From: Sindora glabra
Lineage: Eukaryota > Streptophyta > Magnoliopsida > Fabales > Fabaceae
Direction of reading: 5' to 3'
DNA: 64,000 nt
Assembly: GCA_020226215.1 (NCBI GenBank)
Contig: CM035235.1
Span: 73,991,283 to 74,055,282, forward strand
Positions within the stretch are counted from its first letter, which is position 1. The number at the start of each line of letters is the position of its first letter. The translations under genes were made by a program, and so were the position numbers. Under the pieces are notes generated by a model. That model ran no database searches. It worked only from the letters and a program-made list of their open reading frames with translations, and was not told the DNA's origin. Shown here piece by piece: positions 50,101 through 63,345 of this stretch.

Positions 50101-52500
50101 ATATGGTAACATATCACTCAATATGTTTTGAAAATTTTCTGCTAAAAGAACTTGAACCAAATTATTTACAACACTGTGAATTAGTGGCACAAGGTGGTTG
50201 GGATACCACCAAATACATTTCAATGATTAAATAAATAGCAATTTATTTGGAGTAAATTAAGAGGGCGAGCATTGTTAAAGCAAAGCTAGAGCGGGGTGCC
50301 TATTTATAAGCTTAGAAGGCACATCAGAAAGCAAATGTATATGTGCAGGATTTATCAGGCAAGACCATTGAAAAGACATTATTTTAAGAGTGTAAAATAG
50401 ATTAGTTCATATAAATATGCTTAAAAATAAATCAAATTTTAAATGATTTAATTCAATTCGTAATTATAATTTGATCCGTGAATTAACGATTTTTATGAAA
50501 TAATTCAGACGATTTATTAAAATTTTAGTCTGCATGAACTAATTCATACGAGCGATTAATTAAAACGAATCATATCGCAACTAGTTTGATGCGTTCAAAT
50601 TCACGAACCAAGATTTACTTGAGATGCCTACATTATTTGCACAGTGAGAACAAGTTAAAAGGTGACACGTGTCCTTAATTGGTCATTCTCTTGAAGTGAC
50701 GGGGGCGGCTTTATGTTTTGAGGGCAAAAACACCTGTGGGGCAGCAAACTGCAATTACACTCGTGCGATGATAATTTTATATGTGCGGTGATTATAAATA
50801 TTTGAAAGGTCGATCTCACATTTTTATTTTATATTATTTAATTACTGCATCACATCGTTCCGAAGAATATTGTAAATTGATGGTAGCCATCAAAATTCTA
50901 CATTACCTTCTAGAATTTCGATACTTAGCACCATAATTAGAGCGTAAAGGCATTATAAACATGTCAAATTGATCATGATGGATTAAAAAGGGAGAGATCC
51001 GGGGTCGTAGCTAGATGATAGAGTTGTATTATTTATAAAATATAAACTTATTTAAGGTTTACTAATTTAATAATGACTTTTTTTTTAATTTACGTATTCT
51101 CACATCATATTTATATAAGATTGATTTTTATTCCAAGCATATACAATAAATGATAAATTTCCTCTGACAATAATATCTCTAAACATAAAATATAACATTC
51201 TTGGATTTGAAAAGCTTTAAAACCCCTTTTGCTACTTTTGAATTAATCAAATAATAATTTAATAATAACTTCTTTTAGTTATATGAGTAATAAATTTATT
51301 TAATACATATATATAAAATTAAAAATTCAAATTTACAATATGAGAGAAAAAAAACTCTAAAATATCATTAAAAACTACTATACCGCTAAGAGTGCCCATT
51401 TTTATTTTATTGTGTTCTCGCGAATTAAGTGCACCTAACCTAACTTCTATAAATGTAGTAGGATATAAAGGGTGAGGTGTAGTTAGCGGGTGGTGGAGCA
51501 TATGTAAAAACAAATTATTAATGATATATATGCAGGGCCATCAAATTGGTTTGGTAATTTTTGAAATTATGAGACCATGGAAATTTGGTTACACACCATG
51601 GAAATAGTAGTACTTGGAGTGATGCGTACCTTGGAAGGATTTATATCGGTCGGTGGCTAACATACTTCACTTAGACATCAAGCCACAATGATTTCATTTT
51701 CACTTCATCACCACGTTTATTTTATTTAGTCATAATTAAATAAGCTTAAATGAACATATTATGACTTCCTTTCTACTGATCACATGGTATTACGGGTTAA
51801 GCTAGTGAGCTGGAGGGGTTTTCTAGGCAATTACAATTTTTGTACAAATTTTGAAAATATTGCAAATGTGGCGATAAATCTCCATAATTTGTGCGCAGGC
51901 TAAGCCATTCGCTAAAGGATAATTTGTCATTACCAATGATATTTACGAAAAATAATCTTGTGAATACGTTTTCTTTCACTTGTGTTAATAATTAGTATAG
52001 TATGAACTGAACTTGCTATAATTTCAGAAATGGAGGTACTGAAATTCATATGAATAGATGTATTAGCAGAAAAAAAAAGGGCTAAATTTTAGAAAACTCT
52101 CTTAATATGCCTTGTTTGTATAATTTACTTTCAACCATTTGAAAATGTAAATTATTAAGAAAATAAACAATTTCGTTCTTAAAATAATAAGTGGGTGATA
52201 GAATGATTATTGAATTATATGAAATTACAATTTAATTCTTAAATAATGGTTTATATAAATAATTTTATCCTTAGATTATTATAGGAATAGATGAAATTAT
52301 ATATTCAAACTAATATGATATCATAACTTTAGATAATTTACAAATAATTTTGCAAGTGTTTCATAATTTTAGGAAAAAATTAAATTATTAGTCTGCATAA
52401 TTTATCCTATTCCATTAGCATCTTGTCAATTACAATTATGGAAACTAAGCATTTGAATATTTTTGTAATACCAAAATCAATGGCCTTATCTTCTGTAATT
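47191..52500. other. Gene-poor AT-rich DNA
   Basis: ORF fragments at 48349-48996 could be a decayed transposon but match nothing I recognise. An (AT)n tract lies at 49528-49549. Nothing else is supported. Confidence 0.4.
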
Positions 52501-52502
52501 TT

Positions 52503-52795
52503 AATTTTATTAAGCTTATTTAATTTTATTTAAGCTCAAATATAAACCCTAAACTCGAACTCGAAATCAAATATTTAATCTGGATTAGAAATTTCAAGTA
52601 AAGAATTTAATGCTTATTTAAACTTGAATAAGTTCAATTAAATTTGTGTTCAAATTTAAGTTTTGAAGCTCGAGCTTCAACTTGACATTTTCAGATTCGA
52701 TGAGTTTAAACTTGAACTTGAACTCATTTAATATTATTAAGCTTGAGATGAAAATATTTAGCTCAAGTCGACTGACTTTGTTTGCGTCCTTAGTT
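52503..52795. mobile_element. Possible hAT-like MITE fragment
   Basis: Sequence rich in CTCGAGCTT, GAACTTGAACTTG and AAGTCGACTGAC, ending GTTTGCGTCCTTA. It resembles the terminal regions of the hAT-type repeat family at 54494. A left end and target duplication were not found. Confidence 0.35.
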
Positions 52796-53891
52796 TAGAA
52801 AGACAATTTTCACATAAAACTTCATATGCTTTAATATGAGCAAGGAATAATATAATTAATGAAATGTTAGGACTAAAAATAATTTAAGAGATACATTACA
52901 TATTATGTAGGTTAAAATTCTATTTTAATGATTGAAATATTAAATTTTCATTAATTTATATTTGAATTAATGTTTGTTTTAATTTAATCTTTGAAAATTT
53001 AAGTTCAAGTTAAATTTTGATTCTTCTAAAGATGAAATTATCCATTTAGAATAAAAATTAAAATTTAATTTGACCTTAAATTTTTGAAAACTAAATTAAA
53101 ACAAACTTTAACTGAAAAATAATATTAATAAAAATCTAATACTTCAACTACAAAATGAGATTTTAGTCTACTGTGTATATCACGTTTGTTTGGGTGAGAA
53201 ATTGTCCGAGACACCTTGTCTATAATTTTCATCCCAAAGTCGTTTTTTCTAAACCATTTCTTTTAGCTGTGATTTGAAAAGTCAAGTGGTGCATTATTCT
53301 TCCCACGCGGGAACAATTCTTAACAACTTCACCATTCAGAATGTTATCGATACCAAACAACATATACAATCTTGATTTCATAGGACGTCTCTTTCTCCAG
53401 GTCTTTTCTTTTGTGCCATTTTCTTCGAAAACAAGTTTCAAATAATGTGAAATGACCGATTAATCGATGGATTCATACTTCATAGTCACCAGTTAAGGGA
53501 ATGCTAAGGGATCTATCCAATCACAGTATTGCAATTATTGCATTCTCGAGCAAGCAAGTTGTTGATGGAGAACATTTTTCTTTCAAGAATATTCGATATT
53601 CAAGAATTATATTTGATCTCAATTAATTTAAAATTAAATTGGATTGAGTTTTTTTTAGAGAGCAAATTTTTTTAATATTTATTTTTTATTCACAAAATTC
53701 AAAATTAAAATTTTACTTAAGAAAAATTGAACTTTTAATCATTCAAGTTAATAGAAATCTGTGAAGGTTGCCAATTGGTATATTATTTAACATCATGTAC
53801 GCATTCAAAATCAGAAAAAACATTTTAACAATCCCACTTTTAATAGCTCATTCCGTGAGCTTTCACTGCCCAAAAGTTTCCTTTTTTTTTT

Positions 53892-53910
53892 GGGGTGGGG
53901 GGGGGGGGGG
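53892..53910. repeat. Long G homopolymer tract
   Basis: TTTTTTTTTT is followed by GGGGT and then a run of 14 G. Confidence 0.9.
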
Positions 53911-54493
53911 ACGAGCTTTCTTCCTTCCTTATACTCAGCCCAATGCCTGAAAAATTCCATCCTTGGGGTTGCATCGTTCTCTTTGTCGGTATCGTTTGAT
54001 TCACGATCAGTTATTTCCGGTAATTATATTTCCCAAAATGTGATTATCAGAAGTAAAATGTCACATTACCATATTTGCCACAATTTAAGAGGTTCATAAA
54101 AATGTTGTTGTATTATAATTTAAAAATATCGTTAAATAACCAAGATGATATCATTCACAATTGAGTAGTTAATTACATGTAATAGTAGCGGATAATAATT
54201 AACGACATTAAATAATGGTGGATAATGATTAATATAAAAGATGATAATAGTAAATAAAATAGATAATTATGATGGTAAAAATTAATAAAAAGGGATGATT
54301 ATAGATAATAATTGATAGTGATAGATAATAAAAATAACAATAAAAATAACAAATAGTACTCATTGATAATAAATAGAAGTAAGTGATGATCAATAACTAT
54401 TGCAAATAACATATAATGGCCAATAACAGTAAGAGGCAAGGATAACATTAAGTGGGTATAATGAAATGATGTGTTAAGGCTTGGAACCATGAG

Positions 54494-55203
54494 TAGGGGT
54501 GCAAATAGGTTGGGTCGAGTTAGGCTTTGCCTTAAATAGGCTGGGCCTGTATTGTAAAAGATTGACCCGAGCCTAACCTATTAGCCTATATAAGGCTTTA
54601 TTTCAGGCTCGAGCTTGATCTGTTTTAAAAGCTTGGCCTGACCTGTTAGCCTGTTTAAAAGCCTGCTTTAAATATAAGCTTTTAAATAAGCCAATAATTT
54701 ATAAAAACTTATATCAATATATTCTTAAAATGCTCTTAATAATACTAAAATTAATACAAAATTTTATATAAGAATTAATTAACAAAGAAATAAATTCATA
54801 TACTCATAACATAAAATTACTAATTTAAATATTCAATATTTTATTAAAAGTAAAATAACATTAAGTTGTCATAACATTAAATGTTAACAATAAAGGCAAA
54901 TTAGTTCACCATAAATTATACAATAAACATTCAAAATATTTAATCTATATAATGGACTTGAAAAAAAAAACCTATATATCATTACCTTTATAGTAAATAA
55001 ATTTAAATAAAAAATATTAAATAAGCTGGTTCGATAGGCCTATAGGCTAGACTTAAAATAAAAATGCCTAGCATGTTTAATTAAAAAGGCTTTTATACTG
55101 GCCTTAGCGTGACTCATTTAGTTAAATAGGTCGAGCCGAGCTAGGCCTTAATTAGGCCAGGCCATAGGCCCCTGATAGGCCGCTCGACCCATTTGCACCC
55201 CTA
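54494..55203. mobile_element. hAT-type non-autonomous element (710 bp) with perfect 8-bp TSD
   Basis: Terminal inverted repeats TAGGGGTGCAAATAGG (left) and CCCATTTGCACCCCTA (right) differ at one base. A perfect 8-bp duplication ACCATGAG flanks it (54486-54493 and 55204-55211). Subterminal GGCCTAT/AGGCC motifs recur at both ends, as transposase-binding arrays do in hAT elements. There is no coding capacity. Confidence 0.92.
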
Positions 55204-55211
55204 ACCATGAG

Positions 55212-57110
55212 CAATATAATTATTTTTATATCATTAATATATTAATACAAAATAATAAAGATACAAACGAGCTAAACTGAGTTAAACATTTATATGTTTA
55301 AGCTTGAATTCGATAATATTAAATAAACTCAAGTTCGAGCTTGAGTTTATTGAACTTGAAAAAGTTAAGTTCGAGCCCGAGTCCGAACCTAATTCAAGCA
55401 TAAAATTACTCAAATTTATTTGAATTTAAATAAATTTTAGATTTTTTACTTCAAAATTCTAATCGAACTTAATTATTTGTGCTTAAATTTAAACTTAGGT
55501 TATATTTGATCTTAAATGAACTTAAACGAGTTTATAATAATTTAGTAAATTTTTTATATTTGTATTATATATAATATGAAAAATAAAAATATATTTTATA
55601 GTAAGTTCATTTAGACTTATAAAGAGTTTGAGTCGAATAATTAAAAACTTAAGCTTGATTCATTTAGGCTTAATTCGTATCGAATCGAATTTTTTATGAA
55701 TTGATTTCAAATTATTTACGAATATCTTAATACATTGTACCTCTATAAAATAAGAGCGTTAGTATTTATTTATTTTTTTAAATAATAATAAAAATAGTTA
55801 AATCATGAAACATACATATTCAAGAATAAATATCAAACCTTGGATGGAAAGTAACACATAAAAACGACAAAAAATAAAATTTTAGATGCAAAATAAAACA
55901 CAAAATCATAAAAAGATATTGAATATCATTTATATCAAAAGTTATTGACAAGACACTTACCTCCCCGCAAATATATTTTTAGAGAATATTAATATAAAAA
56001 TATTTTTAAAAATATAAACACTTAAACTTTCAACTAAATATATATAATTTCTTTAAAAAAATTAATTAATTCCTACCAAATCGAAGCCACCGCTAGTCAA
56101 AAGTCATTTTTTTTCACTTTTAACGAAGAAAATGACAGTCTTAAACTTTCTTCAAGTTCTAATTTCCAAGTTGGTATATTAAATTTTGAAACCACAAAAA
56201 TTGAGAGCAGCATGCCTATATTTTATTGAAGTTTATCTCCTTTTAATTGAAATATCTTTGCTATAGTCAAATTTATGTCTTTTTTTTTAGATAAAATTTT
56301 ATGTCAGTGTTTAAAAAAAAAAAAAAACTTTGGCTGTTTGGGGACTTGGATCCACATCCATATACATGGCATATAACTCAAAACATTTTACACGAGTCAC
56401 TGTTTGTTCTCTGGAAAGATAATTTTTTAAAAGAGAAATTTATTTGTTAATATATAAATAAAATAATAACATACTATTTATATATTTTATAATTTTGATC
56501 AAAAGAGTGTATAATTTTATAATAATGAGAAAAATAACTCTTTTTTAGAGTAAAAATATTATTTTATAAAATGTTCTTCATATTGAATATTAAATAAATA
56601 AAATATTATTTTATTATTATAAATATAAATAATTAATTACTCTTAAATTTTTTTTAGCAAAATAAAGAGAGGCTAAATTATTTGCAAAGTTATTCCAAAA
56701 GTCGAAACAATACATTATGCGAGTAAAATCACTTCGTATAAAAACGGCCAGATCAATACGGTATAAATAAATAAAGTTTTCACTGCAAAAAATAAAATGA
56801 ATAAATATATAAATTTTTCTAATAAAAACAAATTCCAATAGAAGAAGAGCTGACATCCCTGATCCCTTTACTTAAATATAAAATTTACTAACTTATTATT
56901 AAGTGGCATCCATACTGTTTTTTTCTGAAAATTTTGTACGTTCTACTTTATTTGATTTTAATTTCTGATCCTCAATCGTATATATATTTGATCATTTAAT
57001 CCCTTTTACCGTTTTGTTATTTTTTTTTTCAAAAGTGGGAGAGCTGACCTGTCTTTACTTAAATATTGCGGTGAAAGAAAGCCAAAATCTAAAAATAAAA
57101 TCAGAAATTA
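55212..57110. other. AT-rich intergenic DNA
   Basis: Possible further hAT-like fragment about 55257-55700 (AAGTTCGAGC/CGAGTCCGAAC motifs). No gene seen. Confidence 0.35.
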
Positions 57111-58099
57111 AAATCCAGCTCCTCCTCCTCCTTCTCCTGCTCCTGCACTTGCTATCACGACCAACAACTACCCCTTGGGTCTACTCTTCTTCCATTTGAA
57201 GAGGAGACAACGCACTGTCAGATCTGGGCTCTTCTACTTTATCATGTGACGCACTATTATAGTCTCCATTCCTCTCAATCTTGTAGCTAAAGTTTTATCT
57301 ACACGTTCTCTCTCTCTCTCTCTTTCTAGTCTTTTGGTTTTCTGGGAAGTTATGTTAAAGGGAATTGAGTTCTACGCATAATTAGGAAAGGTTTTCATTT
57401 GATTTTCTAGTGTCCTAGAAAGCCAATGCTTCGGCTTAGCTCAACAGTGAATAGTTTTTGCTTAATTAGGAAAGTTTGGTATGCTTGAATAGTGAATATC
57501 TGGAGGAAGAGGTGCAGAGTTTTGGTTTCATGGTGTTCATCTAAGTTCTGGGTGTCAAAGCAAAGCAATTAGTAAGACAGCTAGCTGGCTTTTGTTACTA
57601 TTTTGGGAATGTGGGGTTTTCTGTTCTAGTGAGTAATTGCTGTTAATTATCACTTACAATGGAAATTGAGGAGAAATGAAGAGAGAGATTAGAATTATGT
57701 CTTAACTATATTTGTCTTTCTGTCTTTATGTTGAATGCCTTACTTGAATATCTAGAAAACTGGCGCGAAGAACTCACCAATTCAGTTGACTGAAGTTTTA
57801 TATGTGCTCATGGTTCTGGTGGGTTGCATGCAGTGAGTATCATTAAGCTTAAATCTTAATTTTGTTTCTTCCAGTTAGAACAGTATCATATTTCTTTATT
57901 TTGAGATTTTTTTTTCTTCTAAATTCCTCATCCTGGGGTTCTTTTATTTGAGTATTTGACTGTTTTTTAGCGACTTTGTACTTGCTATGATGGAAGGTTG
58001 GAACAGAGAAGCTCTACAGATCTGTTGTTGAAATTGCACAAAATTTGATTCTCAAATAATTAATGTGCAGAAACATTTGAGTGGACTAAGTAATTATTA
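57111..58099 (+). promoter_or_regulatory. NAP1 promoter and 5' leader with leader intron
   Basis: CT-rich leader tracts at 57119-57146 (CTC repeats) and 57308-57326 ((CT)n) suggest transcription starts near 57100-57300. A leader intron with donor GTGAGT (57833) and acceptor TGTGCAG (ends 58070) would leave a short 29-nt leader segment before the ATG. Confidence 0.55.
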
Positions 58100-61087
58100 A
58101 TGGCAAGATCAAGGCATCAATTATCAAATCAGGATTCATCATTGTCGCCTACTGCTGTAAGATCAAGGGAGTGGGAGGGTCCATCCAGATGGACTGACTA
58201 CCTGGGTGCAGAAATGTCTTCTCCAATGTCGTCCGCCAGCTCCAGGACCTTCTTTTCTGATGGACAGGCTCAGAGCACTGTGGGATACCAATCCCATAAG
58301 GGCCTCAATATGCAATGGGTGGTCCAACTCACTGACGTTGCCGAAGGCCTTATGGCTAAAATGTACAGGTTGAATCAGATTTTGGATTATCCTGATCCCA
58401 TCAATCATGTATTTTCAGAAGGTTTTTGGAAAGCGGGTGTATTCCCCAATCATCCAAGAATCTGTGTGTTGCTTTCTAAGAAGTTCCCAGAACACTTCAC
58501 CAAACTGCAACTTGAACGTGTAAGGAATCATCTCTAATATTGTTTAAACATTATTTAGGCATTTGTGATTGCCGTTGTTTAGGAAGAAAATGGATGCAGG
58601 TAGATAAGGTTGCTTGGGATTCAATGCAAGACCATGCAGAACTTCATCTACAGAGCCTGGAACCTTGGGTTCAGGTGGGCTATTGTCTCGAGTTCCTCCC
58701 CTGTTCTCTTATCTAGCTGACTAACACAGTCATTTTCTGTTCACTTAACTCACTATTATTACTTCTATATATTTTGTATTTACAAGCAAAACAAGAGAAA
58801 CTAATTTTTCATATCATAATATTCTTTGCCCAGCTTATTTGCATGAATATATATAGAAGTCCAAAATGGGACAAGGCTTGGTTGTTTTTGTTGTTGTTGC
58901 TGCTGCTGCTGGATATTGGTATCAGTGTTCTTACATTTTTATTTACAAGATAAAACTATGCACTTATTATTTAGCTTTGTCATTCTTTGCTTTGCTTCTC
59001 TTCTGCACCTTTTATGTAATGTATCAGTTATTAGTGAAACATACCTTCTTTAAAAGTTCCTGTTAGCTTCTTTCACCTACTTCCTTCGTTTGTCAACATG
59101 CTTGTAATTTATGATTCTAATCCATTCTCCTGCAAGGAACATGACTTCCCTTGGTGTACTTTTTGTGCAACAGTTACTTCTTGACTTGATGGTTTTTCGT
59201 GAACAAGCTTTACGACTTATACTGGATCTCAGTAGTACAGTAATTACCTTATTGGTAAGTTGCGCTATGCTAATATCATTGCCTCTTACAGTGCAGAATA
59301 AATTTTTTATATAACAATGTCAGCTGTCAAGAGATATATAATGTTTCATGGAGGTTGGCACTGGTTTGTACAATTTAAATAGAGGTTATCAAACTATACA
59401 TGAAAGTTTTTCTATAATAAGATACATTGCATGTCAAATGACAAATACAGAATAGAAAATAAACCAGAGTTACCTCTCTATGGTCTGATTTATGTTGAAG
59501 ATGTCAAGAAAAAAGAAAAAAAAGGTGGGAATGCTACATCTGGTTCCCTTCTATTTTTTTTTTCCCCGGCTTTTTAATAATGAAATATCACACTTATAAG
59601 AAGCATTTTTGTATCAGAAGCGATAAACCTTCTACCATCTATAAGGTTGTATGTGCAGCTTTTACCTTTTAGATTGTTTGACTTACTGTGTTCATCTTTT
59701 AATGTAATGGGCTTGTCCAACATGTGTTCTGAACCTTGCAATGTTCACTTGGATATTTGAAGATACTAAGGCTTTTGACCAACTGGATATTATTGCTCAT
59801 GCATCTGGATGACTATTATGTCCTTGATACACATCTTTTTCTTTTACCCTAAAGTATTACAGTAATAATATATGAACTTGATATTTGAAGAACAAGGAAA
59901 TCTGTCATTTTTTTAAAAATAATTTCTAGTGATAATAGGTCTCCCATGATTAAAGAGTTTCTGTGGTAGGTTTGTGCAGTGTTTTATTGCATGGGGATAA
60001 CTGTTGGAAGTAAAACATCAATTCTTTAATTTGAGGTTTTTGCTCCAAAAATAATTTAAGAGCATAATTTCTTTACAATATTGTGCATCTCAAATAACTA
60101 GGCAGTGTTTTGCAGCCCCATCAGAACTCCCTAATACTACATGCGTTTATGGATCTCTTCTGTTCTTTCGTGCGGGTTAATCTTTTCTCTGAGAAGGCAA
60201 GTTGAATTTCCCTTTTGTTTGATCCTTGATTTTCATTTCTTTAATGATGAACACTTTCATTTATTATGGGAAACTTCAGATTGTTTTGAATTTAGTTTAT
60301 TGCTAAACCAATGCTTTTTATTGCAGATACCAAGGAAGATGTTACTACAGACTTATAACCTTCTGCATGCCATGTCAAGAAATGAGCGAGATTGTGATTT
60401 TTATCATCGGTTGGACCTTCCTATAACTTTCTAAACTGTGTTTTTAGTCCCTGGTACATAGATGTCGATAAGTGCACACACATGCACAAACTGTGTTACG
60501 CATGCTATTTTGAAAGAGCTTAAAAATAAACAAAGCCAAAGGGGGCATAACGCATGGTGAATGCATAGCTCATGTTACTGAAGAGAAGGGGTAAAACCAC
60601 TATTTATAGGTTTCATAAGCAATGTAACAAAAATAAAACTGGTCCATGTGGTTAATTCCTCTGCATGTATTGGCTTGCAAAAGTATTTCGTTGTAACTAA
60701 ATGTAACTTACAAATGGTTTTGCTAAGGATATGCTCTTTGATAGAGCACAATAGTGTCAAATGATTCCAATTTATTTTGATAAGACTTGGTTGTTTTTTG
60801 TTTAAAATTAAATGGAATATGCATTTGCTTTCTGGAAAGTCTTCCACCTTTCTAGCCATGTTTTCCAGACAAAAGGATTAATAATCAATGTTCTTTATGT
60901 TACAATACTTATTGTCTCCTTTAATGTTCAATGTTTCAAACAGTTAATTGTGAATTCTTTTCATTACATCAATGCTCATATGTTTGATTCTCTGCATGAC
61001 AGTTTGGTTCAATTCGTTGACTCTTATGATCCTCCATTGAAAGGTTTACAGGAAGACCTAAACTTTGTGAGCCCTCGTATAGGAGAG
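58100..61087 (+). CDS. NAP1: NAP1 / NCKAP1-like SCAR/WAVE complex subunit, N-terminal 275 aa (gene runs off the window)
   Basis: Six coding exons: 58100-58519, 58600-58674, 59174-59254, 60116-60196, 60327-60409, 61003-61087. Phases fit and they join to one frame. Family blocks in order are KGLNMQWVVQLTDVAEGLMA, RLNQILDYPDPINHVFSEGF, AGVFPNHPRICVLLSKKFPE, REQALRLILDLSSTVITLL, NSLILHAFMDLFCSFVRVNL, LLHAMSRNERDCDFYHR and PPLKGLQEDLNFVSPRIGE. NAP1 (GNARLED in Arabidopsis) is a scaffold of the SCAR/WAVE complex that activates ARP2/3 to shape trichomes and pavement cells. The full protein is about 1,400 aa, so roughly one fifth is here. The ATG at 58100 is preceded by stops. Intron 4 uses a GC donor. 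Intron 6 is at least 2.9 kb and holds retroelements. Confidence 0.93.
60197..60202 (+). promoter_or_regulatory. GC-AG intron donor in NAP1
   Basis: Exon 4 ends GAGAAG followed by GCAAGT. Only a splice after AAG keeps the conserved NLFSEK|IPRKM junction in frame with the exon at 60327. No GT nearby fits the phase. Confidence 0.85.
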
Positions 61088-61550
61088 GTCAGTTTCGTCT
61101 TTGTATCCACTGTATGATATTCATAATGATCTTATTTATATCTTCACAAGTATGTCCTTCAATGATTAAATTCAATTTTTTGTAGGATTTTTTTATGCAA
61201 TGTTTTTTCTTGTGTGCTGTTACAAATAATCCTTAGAAACTTTGAAATTCTTTTTTTTTTAATTTAATGGGAAAAGAAGATATTAGTGAAAGAGATAAGA
61301 AGAAAAAATGACCAGATGATATGTAATTTTCAAAGAAAAGAGCCTAAAAGCTATAAAGAACTGAAGACCAGTCAACAGAACACCCAATCAAAGTTCTAGA
61401 ACTGGTTCTCAATCTCATTGCAAAACTGCTAGGCTTAGCCCTAGAAAGAAACGATGGGCTCTAGGCCAAAGAGAAGTAATCAACATAACCTTGTCCAACA
61501 CAAAGAACAAAAGGTCGACATGGCTGTAAGATCATAGCATTTTGTTCCAA

Positions 61551-63345
61551 CCAACAACAATAACAGCAATAACAAAGTTTTATCTTATTAAGTGGAGTCG
61601 GTTACAAGGATCGTACGACCTATTGGATTCTATCAGAAATCAGATTTTCAATAATATTCACTGAGAGATTCCTTTTTATAACTTCTCCCAATATTTGATC
61701 TTCCTCTACATTTTTTTACAAAGTTAAAGACTATATAATCGCTTCTTTTTACTGATACCTTTAATGGTTTTCTTTGCACATGATCAAATTACCTTAATCG
61801 ATTTTATGTGATCTTTTCCTCAATAAGTGCTATGCTAATATGTCCTCGTATGCATTCTTTTTATATTTTATCCTTTCTTGTGTGATCACACATTTATCTT
61901 AACATTTTTATTTTTGTTATCTCCATTTTTTGTTCTTATTGTCTTTTCAAAGCTCAACATTCATTACCACAAAATATAACTGGTTGTATAGCGATTTGAT
62001 AAAACTTTCCTTTAAACTTAGTAGGTACTTTGCAATCACAAATAATTCCTGATGTCTTTTTTCATTTTAACCATTCAGCTTGTATTCTATGTATGACATT
62101 TTCATCAATTTTTTTATGGTTTCGTAATATAGATATCAGATACTTAAATTTAGATACTTGCAGTATGACATGCTATCCAATTTTTACCCCCAGATCATTT
62201 CTATCTTGTTTTTTGTTAAAATTACAATGCATTTACTCTATTTTACTCCTACTTAAGCGAAAATCCTTTGATTTCAATGCTTGTCTCCAAAACTCCAATT
62301 TATAGTTAACCTCTTCTTTCGATTTCTCGATTGAAATTATATCATCCGCAAATAACATAATTTAGGAATTGTCTCTTGTATGTCCCTGGTAAGAACATTC
62401 AAAATTAGATTAAATAAGTAAGTATTCAAGGCTGAACTTTGATGTGAACTTATCTTTATAGTAAAATTCTCTATCTTACCTACTGGAGTTTTTATACTTG
62501 TAGTTACTCCATCATGCATGTCTTATATAGTCCGGATATATGCGACATAAACTTCTTTTTTTTTTCCAGAATCTTCCATAACACTTCTCTTGGTACTCGA
62601 TCATAGGTTTTTTTTGGTCAACAAGTCTCTTTTTTTACTTTGATACCTTTCCATCAATCCCTGTAGAGATAAACAACTTTTGTTATAGGCCTTCTTGACA
62701 TAAATCTAAATTGGTTCTTTGCAATTCTAGTCTTATCTCTTAATCTGTGCTCAATTACTTTTTTCAATAATTTCATAGTATGGTTTATAAGTTTTATCCC
62801 TTGATAATTTGCACAGTTTTGAATATCTCCTTTGTTTTTATATATAGGCACCAAAATGTTCTTCCTCCACTTATTTGGCATTTTTTTAGACCTAAAAAAT
62901 CTTATTAAATAACTTACTGAGTCAAAAGATACTCAACTCTCCTAAATATTTCCAAACTTCAATAGGAATATCTTTAGGACCAATGGTTTTATCATTACCT
63001 ATCATCTTAAGGGTTGCTTTTACCTCTCCAACTTGAATCCTACGATAATAAGCTAAATTTTATTTATTTTCTTAGGTTTCTAATCCTTCAACATCCCTAG
63101 TCAATCCTTGCTCATCATTGAAAAGTTTTCAAAGTATTTCTCCCATCTCTTTTTGATATCTTTATTTGTGTGAAGAACTTGTCCTTCTTCATCCTTAATA
63201 CACCTTATTTGATCTAAATTTCTTGATTTTTTTTCCTTATTTTTGGCAAGCTTAGAAATTTTTTATTCTCCATTCTTTGTCCCTACATCTCGATAGAATT
63301 TTTCAAAATTTTTAGATCCTATCTTGCTCTTTGAAAACCATGAAA
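61551..63345 (-). mobile_element. 5'-truncated LINE (L1/RTE-style RT) relic in NAP1 intron 6, antisense
   Basis: On the minus strand, conceptual reading from 63345 to 61551 gives ordered LINE blocks. LDQIRCIKDEEGQVL.TN.DIKKRW.KYF lies at about 63230-63120. MPNKWRKNILVPIYKNKGDI and NYQGIKLINHTMKLL follow at 62881-62780. The next block, TPVGKIENFTIKI and NTYLFNLILNVLTRDI, sits at 62519-62340. The last, FKYLISILRNHKKIDENV.HRIQAEWL then CKVPTKFKGKFY, is near 62160-62000. Stops and frameshifts separate them. The catalytic region between is missing or eroded. It ends in a TTG-type tail at 61551-61580. Confidence 0.85.
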
